Below, in pieces: positions 7,970 through 15,615 of a DNA stretch of 64,000 nucleotides (position 1 is the first letter of the stretch; each line of letters starts with the position of its first letter). Location of the stretch: contig JAJPXP010000017.1 in the NCBI GenBank assembly GCA_021205365.1, forward strand, positions 18,665-82,664. Direction: 5' to 3'. The notes below the pieces were generated by a model that saw nothing but the letters and a program-made list of their open reading frames with translations, did no database searches and was not told where the DNA came from. The position numbers were made by a program, and so were the translations under genes. This DNA is from Clostridia bacterium. Its GTDB lineage: Bacteria; Bacillota; Clostridia; Oscillospirales; Butyricicoccaceae.

Positions 7970-8661
7970 AGCTCACAGATGAAATGCTGTCCCAGCACGC
8001 CGCAGAGGCGCGCGACATCTGGCTGGCTACGCTGCCGCAGCGGAAAGAAATCCCGGAGCACCGGTTCTCCCATCGGTTTACCCGCGCTATGAACCGACTG
8101 GTCTGGGAGCAGCGCCGCACGCCGCGGATGCGGCGCGTGGTTCGGTATGCCCGTAATGCAGCGGTGTTCGTGCTTGTGGTGCTGACGGTTACTTTTTCCG
8201 GTTTGATGACAGTAGAAGCATACCGTATTGCAGTCATTGACACAATTACACGAATTTTCCATGAGTTCACAGAATTCCGTTATACCTCCGAGGTCAGCGC
8301 AGAAGACGCAGAATTTCCGGAGGTATCTTTTGGTTATCTGCCGGATGGGATGGTTGAATCCGAAAGTGGGATGGATGAAACTGACACGATTCGTCATATA
8401 CACTACGAACATCCTAATGGTGCACTCTTTGATCTTGATGAAATTTTAATTACTTCAAATGATGCTTTTACACAGATCATTGATACCGAGGATTCTTCTG
8501 TGGAAAAATTCTCTATTAAGGACGAACCAGCGCTCTCGTCAGTAAAAGGGGAAACTGTCATTATCACTTGGACACATCAAAATGTTTCCTATACGATGAT
8601 TACGTATAAAATTTCACCGGAGAACGCGAGACAGATTGCCCTTGGAATCAGGTATACATAA
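7966..8661 (+). CDS. Membrane-anchored probable anti-sigma factor (DUF4367-like)
   Basis: A 231-residue protein with an N-terminal cytoplasmic part (1-65), one transmembrane helix (AAVFVLVVLTVTFSGLMTV, about 65-83) and an extracellular domain with the VSFGYLPDGMVESES pattern of DUF4367 proteins. It overlaps the sigma gene by 4 bp. Such proteins commonly hold an ECF sigma at the membrane until a signal is sensed outside. The anti-sigma role is inferred from position and topology; no zinc-binding anti-sigma motif is visible. Confidence 0.75.
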   Translation: MKLTDEMLSQHAAEARDIWLATLPQRKEIPEHRFSHRFTRAMNRLVWEQRRTPRMRRVVRYARNAAVFVLVVLTVTFSGLMTVEAYRIAVIDTITRIFHEFTEFRYTSEVSAEDAEFPEVSFGYLPDGMVESESGMDETDTIRHIHYEHPNGALFDLDEILITSNDAFTQIIDTEDSSVEKFSIKDEPALSSVKGETVIITWTHQNVSYTMITYKISPENARQIALGIRYT

Positions 8662-8684
8662 AATTTAAAAAATTTTTTAAACAA

Positions 8685-8718
8685 GTGTCTCCAAATCACC
8701 TTCTCATTCGTCATTATA
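8685..8718 (+). promoter_or_regulatory. Putative ECF-sigma promoter 2
   Basis: GTGTCTCCAAATC, three variable bases, then TTCTCATTCGTCATTATA. It matches the element before the sigma gene (7281-7314) at 29 of 34 positions, with the same length, whereas the surrounding sequence is much less alike. It probably drives the small-gene cluster that follows. Confidence 0.65.
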
Positions 8719-8749
8719 GATAGGAACGAATAAAGAGGGGATTCTTTTT

Positions 8750-8897
8750 ATAAAGCACAGAACAAAAATTATTTTCTTGTCCCTATGACTTGTCTGGATT
8801 TTTATTATCCACATCTATATCGACAGTTTTCGCAGCAGACACCCCCTCTAACAGTGATAACCTTTCGAAACAATATATCAGTAAGGTGATTATATGA
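8750..8897 (+). pseudogene. Decayed gene for a small secreted peptide
   Basis: An AAAGAGGGG site precedes an ATA where a start codon would stand. The frame then reads KHRTKIIFLSL and hits a stop at 8786. In another frame the sequence continues as a signal-peptide end LSGFLLSTSISTVFAADTP, then SNSDNLSKQYISKVII and a stop overlapping the next ATG by 4 bp (ATGA). Together this looks like a secreted peptide with an A-x-A cleavage site that lost its start codon and frame. The translational overlap with the next gene supports an origin as a real gene. A sequencing error is possible for the frameshift but not easily for both faults. Confidence 0.45.
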
Positions 8898-9427
8898 AAC
8901 TGAAATCAACCGCGTGGTTCATCGTTATTTCTGCCTGTCTGTTTATAACCGGCTGTGGCATTGCAGTATTCTTGGACAACTGGTATACAAACACATATAC
9001 GCCTTCTCTGATGCCGTATCAAGAAGCTATTCCTGATACCTCTGTACCGTGCACGGTCAGTGAATACGGCAGCTATGCCGGCAGTATCACCTATCATCCC
9101 GCCGATGGCAGTCAATCAGACTCTGTGCTGTATATCTATTACGAGACCGTCGCTGTGTGTACAAAGACGTATGGCAACCAGCCTGACCGCAAGCAATACG
9201 ATTACAACCTGCGGGCACAGGACCAGCGGGAAAATCCCTCGAAGGTTGTCGAATACAGTGGCGTATACTCCTACCCTGCCGACAACCCGCAAAATGGCAC
9301 CTATGAGGGTTATTATCCCCAGTTCATACAGGAGCAAGACGCAGATATAGCGGTTTCCCTCTACAAGAAACTTTACCAAAGCGAAGCAGAGGTCGTGAGT
9401 TGGGATAATGCATATACAGAATCGTAA
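8894..9427 (+). CDS. Putative lipoprotein of unknown function
   Basis: A 177-residue protein with an N-terminal signal segment ending in a lipobox (ACLFITGCG, Cys about 21), so it should be a membrane-anchored lipoprotein outside the cell. The mature part is rich in Tyr, Asp and Ser and I recognise no domain. AAGGTG precedes the ATG. It lies downstream of the second ECF-sigma promoter and is probably part of that sigma factor's regulon. Confidence 0.7.
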   Translation: MKLKSTAWFIVISACLFITGCGIAVFLDNWYTNTYTPSLMPYQEAIPDTSVPCTVSEYGSYAGSITYHPADGSQSDSVLYIYYETVAVCTKTYGNQPDRKQYDYNLRAQDQRENPSKVVEYSGVYSYPADNPQNGTYEGYYPQFIQEQDADIAVSLYKKLYQSEAEVVSWDNAYTES

Positions 9428-9687
9428 TCTGGGCAAAAACTGGTTCAACCACTGTTACATTAACCAATGCTAGTGCTGCTATAGGTCATATTAAATTTTG
9501 TAGCTCATATGGTCATGCTAAAATAACAATTAGTGCTGGTATCGGGATAAGTATATCTGGTCTTTCTATCTCTTTTACATCGTCATCTAGTGTTTCAAGG
9601 CATGCTACGGTCACGAAAAAGCTCACAAGCTCCGGGACCCTAACGAATATTTCATTATGCTTGCAACCCATACCTAAGGAGGTGTGA
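9409..9687 (+). pseudogene. Remnant of a secreted Ser/Thr/Gly-rich protein
   Basis: An open frame of 92 codons with no start codon overlaps the end of the lipoprotein gene in another frame. It reads WAKTGSTTVTLTNASAAIG, then a beta-strand-like ITISAGIGISISGLSISF, and ends in PIPKEV. The composition is typical of a small secreted protein, and AT content is higher than in neighbours. Its last codons carry the AAGGAGGTG site of the following small membrane protein. I take it as the 3' part of a gene whose 5' end has been lost. Confidence 0.45.
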
Positions 9688-9689
9688 TT

Positions 9690-9890
9690 ATGTGGTCAAA
9701 CATTTTTTCCATTGCACATATAGCCTTGTTGTTCTCCTCTCCGCTGGCCGGATTTGCCATATTGGATGTACTGAACTGTATTAGGAAAGAGGAAAAATTT
9801 TGGCTTCCCAGTAAAATTGTGATCGTGGTTTTTGTCTGGTCACTCGGCTGGAGTATCCTAACGTATCTATTAATGCCTTATGCAGCATAA
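9690..9890 (+). CDS. Small two-helix membrane protein
   Basis: A 66-residue protein with two hydrophobic helices (about residues 8-28 and 43-62) separated by a charged loop with CIRKEEKFW. AAGGAGGTG stands 6 bp before the ATG at 9690, which I prefer to the GTG at 9684 inside that site. It follows the remnant of a secreted protein; that order recalls a toxin or bacteriocin with an immunity protein, but the sequence alone does not show it. Confidence 0.6.
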   Translation: MWSNIFSIAHIALLFSSPLAGFAILDVLNCIRKEEKFWLPSKIVIVVFVWSLGWSILTYLLMPYAA

Positions 9891-9935
9891 TCCCGTACCT
9901 ATCGTCAATCTGTTCGGGCATAATACTTGACATAC

Positions 9936-9966
9936 TCTCCCCGGTTAGCAAACCGGGGAGATTGTT
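9936..9966 (+). terminator. Terminator of the ECF-sigma gene cluster
   Basis: CTCCCCGGTT-AGCA-AACCGGGGAG perfect hairpin followed by ATTGTTTT. Confidence 0.85.
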
Positions 9967-9988
9967 TTACCCTGTCACCACACTGTAA

Positions 9989-10017
9989 CTGACAATCTTC
10001 CCCGATTATGGTATACT
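9989..10017 (+). promoter_or_regulatory. Promoter of the YD-repeat-like lipoprotein gene
   Basis: CTGACA (9989-9994), a 17-bp spacer and TATACT (10012-10017), 34 bp upstream of the ATG. Confidence 0.7.
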
Positions 10018-10050
10018 GAGGATAATGAATCCAACAGGAGTGATGATTGT

Positions 10051-10860
10051 ATGAAACGAATGCTTTGCGCTGCTCTCTGCGGCGTATTAACCCTCGGGCT
10101 GCTATCGGGCTGCGGCGGTGATTCCTCCGGCAGTGCGGAAAATACAACAGTCGGCTATGAACCGCCAGAATATGTCTGCACCAAACAAACCAGCGCTGAC
10201 GGCAACTATATTACTTATGATTATGACCGCGATGGCAGACAAACCAAAGCTGCCAATTATTCTGCAAAGGGAAACCTGCTGGGCTGGACAGAATATATCT
10301 ATAGTGACGCAGGCTTCAAAACCGGGGAAATTGCTTATGATGCAAATGGTAAAGTACAGACCTACAGTGAAATAGAATATGACGGCGGTAATATGACCAG
10401 CTGGACGTGCTATGACGGTGATGACAAACAGCAGTATCAGGAAACCTATGAATATGATGAAAATGCCTTCATGATAAAGGAAACCCATACAGAGGATACC
10501 ATGTCCTATTCCTTTGACATCGAAGTAGACGAAAACGGCAATGAAACCAAGCGCACGATGACGGACGATTCCGGTGAGTCCGCACTGGTTACGGAGATGA
10601 ATTACAACAGCGCCGGACTTTTGATAAAATCTACCGAGCTGGAGGGCAGCAAAGCCCAGAACTGGACAGAATATGACTACGACGCCAATGGCAATCTCAT
10701 CCGCCAGACGCTATACAATGCCTCCGCACAGGTGGATACCATTTGGGAATACAGCTATAATAAAGATGATAACCTGATTTCTGTTACCATCAACGGTACC
10801 GGCTCTGCCGAAGTGCTGTATACATATGACTATATGACCCTGCAGGAGTATCTTGACTGA
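10051..10860 (+). CDS. Lipoprotein with YD/RHS-like repeats
   Basis: A 269-residue protein with a signal segment and lipobox (LGLLSGCGG, Cys about 21). The mature part consists of tandem strands of the pattern YDxxGxxxxxxxYxxxGxLxxWxEYxY, such as DYDRDGRQTKAANYSAKGNL and YDYDANGNLIRQTLYNASAQ, similar to YD repeats of Rhs proteins and to MORN-like surface lipoproteins. It should be anchored outside the membrane. Function is unknown. It has its own promoter and AGGAGTG ribosome site. Confidence 0.75.
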   Translation: MKRMLCAALCGVLTLGLLSGCGGDSSGSAENTTVGYEPPEYVCTKQTSADGNYITYDYDRDGRQTKAANYSAKGNLLGWTEYIYSDAGFKTGEIAYDANGKVQTYSEIEYDGGNMTSWTCYDGDDKQQYQETYEYDENAFMIKETHTEDTMSYSFDIEVDENGNETKRTMTDDSGESALVTEMNYNSAGLLIKSTELEGSKAQNWTEYDYDANGNLIRQTLYNASAQVDTIWEYSYNKDDNLISVTINGTGSAEVLYTYDYMTLQEYLD

Positions 10861-10875
10861 AGACGCATAATTCTC

Positions 10876-11250
10876 ATGAACATCCAAAAACTTCAAAAAC
10901 GCACGCAAAAGGTTACCGCACTATCGTTCCTGATATTCGCGTTTTATATATTTGTATTTGTGTTCGTAGCAGAAACTGGATTGTTCCATTACGACATTGA
11001 CGGTACGCATCCCAATGTTCCAACGCAGATTTTTCATATCCTATTCTGGGGAAACCATGTGCTGATGTTTGTATGCATCGTGCTTTCCGCCGTATTCCTT
11101 GTAACCAATTTCGTGCGATGGCACCAGGCGCCTGTACGTACCCAAGCGAAAAACATGCTCCTGAACGCGTACCCGTTCAGGATCGCAGGGTATGTGCTGT
11201 CGCTGTGTCCTCTTAAACCTGTAAAAAACCGCCGTTCACATTCACTGTGA
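10876..11250 (+). CDS. Hypothetical two-helix membrane protein
   Basis: A 124-residue open frame with two strong hydrophobic stretches (about 15-34 and 54-77). It starts 16 bp after the lipoprotein gene with only a weak ribosome site. Its last codons run into the stem of the following terminator, so the C-terminus may be truncated or changed relative to the ancestral protein. I recognise no family. Confidence 0.5.
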   Translation: MNIQKLQKRTQKVTALSFLIFAFYIFVFVFVAETGLFHYDIDGTHPNVPTQIFHILFWGNHVLMFVCIVLSAVFLVTNFVRWHQAPVRTQAKNMLLNAYPFRIAGYVLSLCPLKPVKNRRSHSL

Positions 11251-11262
11251 ACGGCGGTTTTC
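11225..11262. terminator. Bidirectional terminator
   Basis: AAAACCGCCGTTCACA-TTCAC-TGTGAACGGCGGTTTT, a 16-bp perfect stem between convergent genes. Confidence 0.9.
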
Positions 11263-11279
11263 TCTTGTCTGTATGCAAA

Positions 11280-12080
11280 TCAGATAAACCTGTAAATTGC
11301 CTTTGCTACGCCGTCATTGTCATTGGTATCTGTAACGAACTTTGCCAGATGCTTCACCGCATCATCGCCGTTCCCCATGACAACCGGCATACCGGCAATC
11401 TTCAGCATATCCGAATCGTTATCACTATCGCCCACTGCCATGACCTGTTCCATGGAAATACCCATGACATCGGCCAGCTCCTGTAATGCCACGCCTTTAT
11501 TGATCCCTGCGGGCATGACTTCGAAGTTATTTTCTGCGGACCGGGTGATATGAATGCCGGGAAGCTGGTTGATCTCTCCCAGTGCTTCCGCCAAAACATT
11601 GACATCGCCGCGGGCAAATACCTTGGAAACAGGAAATTTATTTTCACGAATGGTAGCTGCAATATCTGGCAGGACCACCTTGCTTGCCCAGAAACCTTCT
11701 GTCCGCTTGGTGCTGCACAGAATTTCATCCGAATATGGGTTCAGATACAAGCGGTCACCTACATAAATCATAACGGTAACCGGGCGGTTTTGCACCGCTT
11801 CTGCTACCTTTGCGCCGATATCCCATGGCATTGCCCATTCCTTGACATTACGGGAATTGCGTACATCCGAAATTGCAGCGCCGCCAGCGGAAATCAGCAG
11901 GGAAGACGCACCGATTTCCCTGGAAAAGACTGCTGCTTCCCCGACAATACGCCCCGTACAGACAATCACTTTCACACCCTTGCTGCGTGCATATGCCACC
12001 GCTTCCACCGTGGATGGCAGTATATCTATATTGCTGGTCAGCACAGTGCCATCCAGATCAAGTGCAATCAAACGATACAT
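11280..12080 (-). CDS. Cof-type HAD phosphatase
   Basis: A 266-residue HAD type IIB hydrolase. The nucleophile motif LDLDGTVLTS (Asp8/Asp10) is at the N-terminus, a conserved Thr is in VIVCTGR, the cap domain is in the middle, and the C-terminal VGDSDNDSDML carries the metal-binding acids. Family members dephosphorylate sugar phosphates or flavin and pyridoxal phosphates; the substrate here is unknown. AAAGGGG precedes the ATG. It lies 63 bp downstream of ecfT on the same strand and could be cotranscribed with the transporter genes. Confidence 0.9.
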   Translation of the reverse strand: MYRLIALDLDGTVLTSNIDILPSTVEAVAYARSKGVKVIVCTGRIVGEAAVFSREIGASSLLISAGGAAISDVRNSRNVKEWAMPWDIGAKVAEAVQNRPVTVMIYVGDRLYLNPYSDEILCSTKRTEGFWASKVVLPDIAATIRENKFPVSKVFARGDVNVLAEALGEINQLPGIHITRSAENNFEVMPAGINKGVALQELADVMGISMEQVMAVGDSDNDSDMLKIAGMPVVMGNGDDAVKHLAKFVTDTNDNDGVAKAIYRFI

Positions 12081-12143
12081 CTTTTATATCCCCTTTCATA
12101 TGATATATTTGCAATGAGGCGCTGCGTCTCACGCCACTGCATA

Positions 12144-12947
12144 TTACAGTACAATCTGCAGTACAATTGCCCCACCAATAAACAGTACCGCAGCCAGTGC
12201 ACAGACCGCATCATCCCTGCCGAATCTCAACTGGCGCAGACGGGTGCGTCCGGTATCTCCCCGGTACAGGCGGCATTCCATCGCAGTTGCCAGCTCATCG
12301 GCACGGCGGAACGCGGACACAAACAGTGGAACCAAAATCGGCACCAACGCTTTTGCCCGATGCAGGAGATTTCCATTGTCGAAATCCGCACCACGGGCAC
12401 GCTGTGCGCTCATAATTTTGTCGGTTTCCTCTACCAGCGTTGGAATAAAACGCAATGCCAGCGACATCATCATCGCCAGCTCATGCACAGGCGCATGAAC
12501 CTTTTTCAATGGGGAAAGCAGGCGTTCCAGGCCATCTGTCAGCTGGATGGGGGATGTGGTATAGGTCAGCAGAGACGCCCCGACAACCAGCAGAATCAGC
12601 CGCACCACGATCAGCGCTGCCTTATTGACACCAGCCGAGGTAATGCTCAATGGGCCTGCACGCCACAAAAGCTCGCCGCCTGCTGTCATAAACAAATTGA
12701 GCACAGCGGTAAAAAGGATGATAAAAACCAACGGCTTCAATCCGCGCATCACCATGCGAAGCTTTAGCCTTGCAATATAAACCATTCCGACAATGCATAC
12801 GGCCAAAACCGCAAACGGGACCCATTCATTGCACACAAATAGGGCAATAATGACCGCCATGACCAGCAGGATTTTGGTTCTCGGGTCAGCACGATGCAGT
12901 ATCGATGTACCCGGAAAATATTGTCCCAGCGTAATATCCTTCAGCAT
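12144..12947 (-). CDS. ecfT: ECF transporter transmembrane component EcfT
   Basis: A 267-residue membrane protein that couples the two ATPases to substrate-binding S components in energy-coupling-factor vitamin uptake. It has the family N-terminus (LGQYFPGTSILHRADPRTKI), several hydrophobic helices, and the coupling motif around SAQRARGADFDNG and AFRRADELATAMECRLYRGD (two Ala-Arg-Gly-like motifs that contact the ATPases). It overlaps the end of ecfA2 by 7 bp, as expected for an EcfA1-A2-T operon. Confidence 0.95.
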   Translation of the reverse strand: MLKDITLGQYFPGTSILHRADPRTKILLVMAVIIALFVCNEWVPFAVLAVCIVGMVYIARLKLRMVMRGLKPLVFIILFTAVLNLFMTAGGELLWRAGPLSITSAGVNKAALIVVRLILLVVGASLLTYTTSPIQLTDGLERLLSPLKKVHAPVHELAMMMSLALRFIPTLVEETDKIMSAQRARGADFDNGNLLHRAKALVPILVPLFVSAFRRADELATAMECRLYRGDTGRTRLRQLRFGRDDAVCALAAVLFIGGAIVLQIVL

Positions 12948-13831
12948 CCTTTTCCCCCTATCCTGCAGGCAAGCAGCTGTACCATTGCCTGCTCTACCGT
13001 AAAGCAGTTTGCTTTCACCGGAATGCCGCGCTTGCGTAGCTCCATCATAATTTTTGTCACCTGCGGCACGGTCAGGCCGGAACGTTCCAATGCTTCCGCC
13101 TGTGAAAATACTTCAGCTGGTGTCCCGGTCAGGAAAATACGGCCTTCCTGCATCACAACCAGACGGGATGCAACCCGTGCGGCATCCTCCATGGAATGGG
13201 TGACAAGGATAATCGTTGTTCCCCGCTTGTCATGCAGCCCGCGGATTAAATCAAACATTTCCTCCCGGCCTGCCGGGTCGAGCCCGGCTGTCGGTTCATC
13301 CAGAATCAGGATCTCCGGCTGCATGGCAATGACGCCCGCCAGTGCAACACGGCGTTTCTGCCCGCCGGACAGTTCAAAGGGAGATTTCTCACTGATTTCC
13401 TGCGGAAGGCCAACTGCCTCCAGGGCATCACGGACCCGCTGGGTGATTTCATCATGCTCCAGCCCCATATTCATCGGCCCATAAGCAATATCCTGCCCAA
13501 CGGTTTCTTCAAACAGCTGGTATTCCGGATACTGGAACACCAGCCCGATCTGGAACCGGACTGCGCGTAAATCCGCGGATTTTGCGAAAATATCCTGTCC
13601 ATGAAAAAAAACCTGCCCGCTGGTCGGCTTTAACAGGCCGTTCAAATGCTGAATCAATGTAGATTTGCCGGACCCGGTGTGCCCAATAATCGCAATAAAT
13701 TCACCTTTTTTCACGCTGAGGCTGACATGATCCAGCGCTTTGTGTTCAAACGGCGTCCCCTTGCTGTAAACATGGCTCAGCCCGCGCACATCAAGAATCG
13801 GCCTTTCCGGTTCAGGACGGATCATTTCCAT
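12941..13831 (-). CDS. ecfA2: ECF transporter ATPase EcfA2
   Basis: A 296-residue ABC ATPase with Walker A GHTGSGKST, Q-loop VFQYPEYQLF, signature LSGGQKRRVALAGV and Walker B ILILDEPTAGLDP followed by the H-loop VTHSMEDA. The Q-loop sequence QYPEYQLFEETV is characteristic of EcfA2. I start at the ATG at 13831, which overlaps the ecfA1 stop (TGATG) and follows AAAGGAGG; an in-frame extension inside ecfA1 is rejected. Confidence 0.95.
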   Translation of the reverse strand: MEMIRPEPERPILDVRGLSHVYSKGTPFEHKALDHVSLSVKKGEFIAIIGHTGSGKSTLIQHLNGLLKPTSGQVFFHGQDIFAKSADLRAVRFQIGLVFQYPEYQLFEETVGQDIAYGPMNMGLEHDEITQRVRDALEAVGLPQEISEKSPFELSGGQKRRVALAGVIAMQPEILILDEPTAGLDPAGREEMFDLIRGLHDKRGTTIILVTHSMEDAARVASRLVVMQEGRIFLTGTPAEVFSQAEALERSGLTVPQVTKIMMELRKRGIPVKANCFTVEQAMVQLLACRIGGKGC

Positions 13832-14706
13832 CAGAGGTATCCTCCTTTCAGCCATGCTTCCAGACGGTCTGCACATTCCTCTACTGTCAGGGCATCGGTT
13901 TCCAGCCCTGCATGGAGGTTATCATTCAATGATTCCAGCAGCTGGACGCTCTGCGGCGCTGCCAGACCAAGGGAATGCAGCTTTTTCGTCTGGACGAAAA
14001 TTTCCCGCGGGGGACCGTCCAGCACCAAATGCCCATTTTCCAGTACGGCAACACGCTCCGCCTGTACCGCTTCATCCATATGGTGGGTAATCAGCACAAT
14101 GGTAATATGCTTTTCCTCATGCAGGGTGTGCAGCACGCGCATGACATCGGCACGTCCCTGCGGGTCGAGCATTGCCGTCGGTTCGTCCAGAACGATGCAC
14201 TTGGGCTCCATCGCCAGCACGCCCGCAATCGCAATCCGCTGCTTCTGTCCGCCAGACAGCAGATGCGGTGCATGCATTCGGTATTCATACATACCAACCA
14301 GCTTTAAGGCCGCGTCCACACGGCGGCGGATTTCCCTGGGGGCAATCCCCATATTTTCCAATCCAAAGGCAACGTCCTCTTCCACAACGGTTGCGACGAT
14401 CTGGTTGTCCGGATTCTGGAACACCATACTGCAGGCGCTGCGGATATCCCACAGCTTGTCCTCATCCATGGTATCCATGCCATCCACCCAGACCTTGCCG
14501 CCGGAAGGCAGTGCAATCGCATTGCAGTGCCGGGCAAAGGTGGATTTACCGGAACCATTGCGTCCGAGAACCGCCGCAAACTGTCCATATGGAATGTGTA
14601 GATTGACTCCATCCAGCGCCAGATGCGTTGCATGGGAAAAATCAGTATAACGGTAGGTCAGGCCGTCTGCCTGTATCATGAATGACATAAAATCGCTGCT
14701 TTCCAT
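13831..14706 (-). CDS. ecfA1: ECF transporter ATPase EcfA1
   Basis: A 291-residue ABC ATPase, first gene of the ecfA1-ecfA2-ecfT unit. It has Walker A GRNGSGKST, Q-loop VFQNPDNQIVATVVEEDVAFG (typical of EcfA1), signature LSGGQKQRIAIAGV, Walker B CIVLDEPTAMLDP and H-loop ITHHMDEA. The start is not certain: the ATG at 14706 has only a weak ribosome site and the ATG at 14688 (MSFMIQADG) is possible. No S component gene lies nearby, so this is likely the shared energizing module. Confidence 0.94.
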   Translation of the reverse strand: MESSDFMSFMIQADGLTYRYTDFSHATHLALDGVNLHIPYGQFAAVLGRNGSGKSTFARHCNAIALPSGGKVWVDGMDTMDEDKLWDIRSACSMVFQNPDNQIVATVVEEDVAFGLENMGIAPREIRRRVDAALKLVGMYEYRMHAPHLLSGGQKQRIAIAGVLAMEPKCIVLDEPTAMLDPQGRADVMRVLHTLHEEKHITIVLITHHMDEAVQAERVAVLENGHLVLDGPPREIFVQTKKLHSLGLAAPQSVQLLESLNDNLHAGLETDALTVEECADRLEAWLKGGYL

Positions 14707-14731
14707 ACTAAAACTCTATCAAATGCCGTAA

Positions 14732-15601
14732 TTATCGGTTCGGATTGACCCAGCGTGCTGTATTGCCGCAGGGCAATGCATACCCGGTGGACTTTACCGG
14801 AAGCCCCAGCTCCTGGCAGTCAATTTTGCCGCCAAAACGGGATGCTACCGTGGTACCGAGGATATATCCCATAACTGCAGGCGCAAGGCCAGTGGAATAG
14901 CTGTTAACCAGCATGAACAACGGGTCATCCGACAACACCTGCGAGGTCAGATGGATAAAGTCCGCAATGTCCTGTTCAATCTTCCAGACCTGTCCGGTCG
15001 GCCCTCTGCCATAGCTCGGCGGGTCCATGATAATGCCATCATATTGATGCCCGCGTCGGATTTCACGCTCTACAAATTTCTTGCAGTCATCCACAATCCA
15101 GCGGACGGGACGGTCTGCCAGCCCGGATGCAACGGCGTTTTCCTTTGCCCACTGTGTCATGCCCTTGGAAGCATCCACATGGCATACGCTCGCGCCTGCC
15201 GCCGCCGCTGCCAGCGTGGCTCCGCCGGTATAGGCAAACAGGTTCAGCACACGGACAGGCTTATCTGACTTGCGGATTAGCTGGTCAATATAATCCCAGT
15301 TCGCTGCCTGCTCCGGGAACAGGCCCGTATGCTTGAAGTTCATCGGCTTGATATGGAACGTCAATTCCCGGTAATGAATGTCCCACTGGGACGGTAATTT
15401 TTTAATATTCCATTTACCGCCGCCGGAAGAGGAGCGGTGATAGGTTGCATCTGCCGTTTTCCATGCAGAAACACCCTTCTGCTTCGGCCAGATCGCCTGC
15501 GGGTCCGGACGTACCAGAACCTGTTTTCCCCAGCGTTCCACTTTCTCGCCGTCTCCGCAGTCCAGCACCTCAAATTCCTTCCATTTATCTGCAATCCACA
15601 T
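14732..15601 (-). CDS. Class I SAM-dependent methyltransferase (RlmI/RlmK-like rRNA methylase)
   Basis: A 289-residue enzyme with a Rossmann-type AdoMet-binding motif (VLNLFAYTGGATLAAAAAGA), the acidic motif CHVDASKG and the catalytic DPPSYGRG loop. The FAYTGG and DPPSYGRGP motifs match the 23S rRNA cytosine methylases of the RlmI/RlmK group. The exact target base is not visible. GGAGAT precedes the ATG. It sits 14 bp after the YgiQ gene and probably forms an operon with it. Confidence 0.85.
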   Translation of the reverse strand: MWIADKWKEFEVLDCGDGEKVERWGKQVLVRPDPQAIWPKQKGVSAWKTADATYHRSSSGGGKWNIKKLPSQWDIHYRELTFHIKPMNFKHTGLFPEQAANWDYIDQLIRKSDKPVRVLNLFAYTGGATLAAAAAGASVCHVDASKGMTQWAKENAVASGLADRPVRWIVDDCKKFVEREIRRGHQYDGIIMDPPSYGRGPTGQVWKIEQDIADFIHLTSQVLSDDPLFMLVNSYSTGLAPAVMGYILGTTVASRFGGKIDCQELGLPVKSTGYALPCGNTARWVNPNR

Positions 15602-15615
15602 ATGATATCTCCATG

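Noticed and set aside
11550..12767. Plus-strand open frame of 405 codons
   Set aside because: Antisense to the HAD phosphatase and ecfT, both of which have full motif sets; no ribosome site and no recognisable domain.
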